A stretch of 64,000 bases of DNA from Paracrocinitomix sp039939375 (GTDB lineage Bacteria; Bacteroidota; Bacteroidia; Flavobacteriales_D; Crocinitomicaceae): positions 1,116,001-1,180,000 of the forward strand of contig JBDVJO010000011.1 of NCBI GenBank assembly GCA_039939375.1, read 5' to 3'. Positions within the stretch are counted from its first letter, which is position 1. Every line of letters begins with the position of its first letter. Made by a program: the position numbers and the translations under genes. Below, in pieces: positions 63,101-64,000 of the stretch. The notes beneath the pieces are model-generated. The model was not told where the DNA came from and ran no database searches. It saw nothing but the letters and a program-made list of their open reading frames with translations.

Positions 63101-63216
63101 TTGATATCAGTAATCGCAAAAGATTTTACCCCATTCTTTTGTGCTTGCTCAAGTAGTTTTTGCGGACTATAAGTACCGTATCGTAAACTGTAATATGTGT
63201 GTGTGTTTAAGTACAT
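60163..63216 (-). CDS. DnaE-type DNA polymerase III alpha subunit (error-prone, DnaE2/ImuC-like)
   Basis: 1017 residues, shorter than the ~1160-residue replicative DnaE. PHP domain at the N-terminus, but the first metal ligand of the usual 'LHxHS' is Asn4 ('YLNTHTYYS'). Polymerase catalytic Asp356 and Asp358 ('PDFDIDF') and Asp487 ('YKFDILSQRG') are intact. Then a HhH region and a C-terminal OB fold ('TVWIKGYLIHRKRTTTKGGKTMFFGTFLDEEG'). Small size and pairing with dinB suggest the error-prone polymerase used in translesion synthesis; the altered PHP site argues against proofreading. Confidence 0.88.
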   Translation of the reverse strand: MYLNTHTYYSLRYGTYSPQKLLEQAQKNGVKSFAITDINNTSACLAIIREASKYDIKPIVGIDFRNGIQQLFVAIAKNNAGFQEINEYLTPFLVNKTCIENGIKEIPAQAPNFKNVFVIYPYKKGTTYNLKAHEFIGISPSDLDYIRIKKVDCSKAVILQTVTFSNKKDFNAHRLLRAIDKNTLLSKLPESEQANPTDKMLPLTTLLELYQDIPKVIQNTQYIIDNSSIYFDLSDTADPQNQKNYTDCPIKDKELLLKLCQEGLDYRYPTMTQEIEDRIQKELETIEQMGFISYFLINWDIVSYARSKGYFYVGRGSGANSVIAYLLRITDVDPIELDLYFERFINLYRTNPPDFDIDFSWTDRDDVTEYIFTKFKHVALVATYNTFQAKGVRRELGKVFGLPKEEIDKLSKPYLQRWELNHLSDLVIKYSDHIHGFPSHLSIHASGIVISEEPIHYFTPTFMPPKGYPTIQFDMHIAEDVGLYKFDILSQRGLGKIRDTFELIKRNRPEDANFDIHDLRKFKEDERIKKMLREAKAIGCFYVESPAMRMLLRKLQVDNYLGLVAASSVIRPGVAQSGMMQEYILRYRNPEKRKDAHPVLLELMPETYGVMVYQEDVIKVAHYFAGLSLGEADKMRRGMSGKYRSRAEFDQVREKFFHNCIHVKGHSAELTAEVWRQTASFAGYAFAKGHSASYAVESYQSLFLKAYFPIEYMVATINNSGGFYSTELYMLEAKLHEAVVHAPCVNRGLLETMNYKKDIFLGFHLLHAFERNTARKLIAERNENGYYKDFNDFIDRVDISLEQISILIRIDAFRFTKKDKRSLLWEAHFKLDKLGGKKKKNEANYEMRDLFRIQRPEYEIPQLDNSWQEDTFDQIELLGFPLGSAFNIIRPEETPHILAKDLPKYIGKTVWIKGYLIHRKRTTTKGGKTMFFGTFLDEEGQWLDSVHFPQIAEKFHFRGKGVYKVKGKVIEDFDCITIETEYMEKMDVIEDPRYAEVRDEEKEKKVVTRNRRIDYWT

Positions 63217-63437
63217 TTTTGGTTGTTGTTATGCCTAAAAAGGATCTAGTTTTTTAAAGTTTAGAGCCAAAAAGAGACACACTTCTACCAAAAAATGTGT
63301 TGGTCTTAATCGTAATAAGATTTACAGGGACCGCAAAAGCGGGTAATTAATTAAAATGTGGTTACTGTATTAACGGTTGTTCTATAATTATTTCGTTTTG
63401 TATTAGCGTAAGTTTGTCAAGTTTCAAACACAAAAGT

Positions 63438-63476
63438 ATTAAAAAGTCGTCAATATATTGATTAAAAAGTTGTCAA
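63438..63476. promoter_or_regulatory. Direct repeat ATTAAAAAGTYGTCAA, candidate dnaE operator
   Basis: ATTAAAAAGTCGTCAA (63438-63453) and ATTAAAAAGTTGTCAA (63461-63476) differ at one base and start 23 bp apart. The second contains the palindrome GTTGTCAAC. They lie next to a minus-strand TACTTTTG (63438-63431), so a damage-responsive repressor site for dnaE is possible. Confidence 0.4.
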
Positions 63477-63602
63477 CAGTAGATTTCTTAATAAACTGAT
63501 TTTTGTGTTAGTAAGCCTGAAAAGCCTTGCTGTTAAGAGGATATAGGCTGAAACCCAAGTAAGATCAAATTACACACGTAAATCGAGGATTCAACTTGTT
63601 TT

Positions 63603-63638
63603 ATTTTCAAAATGAAAACGATATTTTCAAAATGAAAA
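63603..63638. promoter_or_regulatory. Twin 16-bp palindromes upstream of the DUF4382-like gene
   Basis: ATTTTCAAAATGAAAA occurs perfectly twice, 63603-63618 and 63623-63638. Each copy has TTTTCA/TGAAAA arms, and the starts are exactly 20 bp apart (two helical turns), as expected for two dimers bound on the same face of the DNA. Confidence 0.5.
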
Positions 63639-63801
63639 TATAAACCATTCTTTTGTATTTGAAGAATATTAAAAGGTATAGTTGTAATATCCTGTTTGTC
63701 AGTTGTTTTTGGTGGCGTAGGTTAGTTTTAGGGTGTGTAATTGGCACGGCCTTTTCTTATGTATCATCAAACAATTGAATTATTAATTAAAACAGACAAA
63801 A

Positions 63802-64000
63802 ATGAAAAAGCTACAAATTATTCCAATGGCAATCGCAGCATCTTTAATGATGTTCACAGCATGTAAAAAAGAAGAGTATCAAACCGAAAGTGACACAGAG
63901 CCTCAAGAGTTTCAGGTGAATATGACCGATAACCCAGGAGAGTATGAAGCTTTAACTGTAGAAATTGAGTCAGTAGAAGCTTATAACGATCAGTCAGGTT
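63802..64000 (+). CDS. DUF4382-like lipoprotein (3' end outside window)
   Basis: First 66 codons only. Signal with lipobox 'MMFTACKK' (Cys21), then 'EFQVNMTDNPGEYEALTVEIESVEAYND', which fits the start of a DUF4382 domain ('v.lTDaP..y.av.v.I..V.v'). Function unknown; lipoproteins of this family are common in Bacteroidota and Archaea. Confidence 0.65.
   Translation, partial: MKKLQIIPMAIAASLMMFTACKKEEYQTESDTEPQEFQVNMTDNPGEYEALTVEIESVEAYNDQSG

Larger units (their letters stand above)
63217..63801. other. 585-bp intergenic region with repeats between dnaE and the DUF4382-like gene
   Basis: No ORF of note. From the dnaE side: a CCGCAAAAGCGG hairpin (63331-63342), a minus-strand TACTTTTG (63438-63431) that could be a -7 element, two near-identical 16-mers (63438-63453 and 63461-63476), and twin palindromes near 63603-63638. 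No tRNA or ncRNA recognised. Confidence 0.7.

Noticed and set aside
63331..63345. CCGCAAAAGCGG hairpin as a terminator
   Set aside because: Only a 4-bp GC stem and no T-run on either strand; it lies in the dnaE leader.
1..64000. tRNA, rRNA, insertion sequences, phage or plasmid genes
   Set aside because: Intergenic regions were read for tRNA-like arms and transposase or integrase motifs; none found.

Overview
The window comes from an AT-rich Bacteroidota chromosome, most likely a Flavobacteriales-type organism (inference; no rRNA gene is present to settle it). Four things point that way. At least six predicted exported proteins end in type IX secretion (T9SS) type A C-terminal domains. Promoters match the phylum-specific TTTG ... 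TAnnTTTG pattern. Several families here are typical of Bacteroidota, such as those resembling DUF5684, DUF5777, DUF4919 and choice-of-anchor V. A compact DnaE is paired with a Y-family polymerase. I found no rRNA, tRNA, CRISPR array, insertion sequence or prophage; this is mostly core chromosome with a few accessory patches.

Layout. 1-9.1 kb, mostly minus strand: a truncated secreted beta-propeller protein, a tandem UspA protein, YifB/ComM, a LapA-like protein, a large BNR/VPS10-type secreted protein and GmhA. 9.2-16 kb: small secreted proteins, MarC, a minus-strand operon (SPFH protein, small membrane protein, EEP-family nuclease/phosphatase), then a plus-strand operon (DUF5684-like protein, small membrane protein, M74-type murein endopeptidase). 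16-21.4 kb is a signalling block: a TPR/HisKA_2 sensor kinase lies tail to tail with an RprXY-like two-component operon, and that operon diverges from a T9SS cargo gene across an intergenic region rich in operator-like repeats. 21.4-27 kb: WG-repeat-like protein, FabD, a GT-C-like membrane protein, an OmpA-family lipoprotein-free envelope protein, and a diverged small-heat-shock-like protein. 27-36 kb: PDH E2 and E1alpha, a DUF4919-like protein, cytidine deaminase, a VTC/DUF4956 pair, an SGNH-family secreted protein, a TonB-C-like protein and RecG.

36.3-39.5 kb is the most interesting block: a diheme cytochrome, a DUF5777-type beta-barrel and a CX4CH lipoprotein are translationally coupled, and are followed by a T9SS cargo carrying a CxxCH motif. 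Together they could form an envelope-spanning redox module. 39.6-52 kb is housekeeping: pgk-murF-VOC, acyl-CoA dehydrogenase, anmK, glutamate dehydrogenase-nhaD, and exbB-exbD-tonB-like-folC. 52-57.7 kb holds three T9SS cargo genes, one a second choice-of-anchor V protein with CxxCH and one a CotH-kinase protein. 57.8-63.2 kb holds an M15-like lipoprotein peptidase and a dinB/dnaE translesion pair separated by three different 7-bp-period tandem repeats. The window ends in the start of a DUF4382-like lipoprotein gene preceded by twin palindromes.

A recurring feature is tail-to-tail genes that share their stop codons in a TTAA palindrome, with no room for a terminator.
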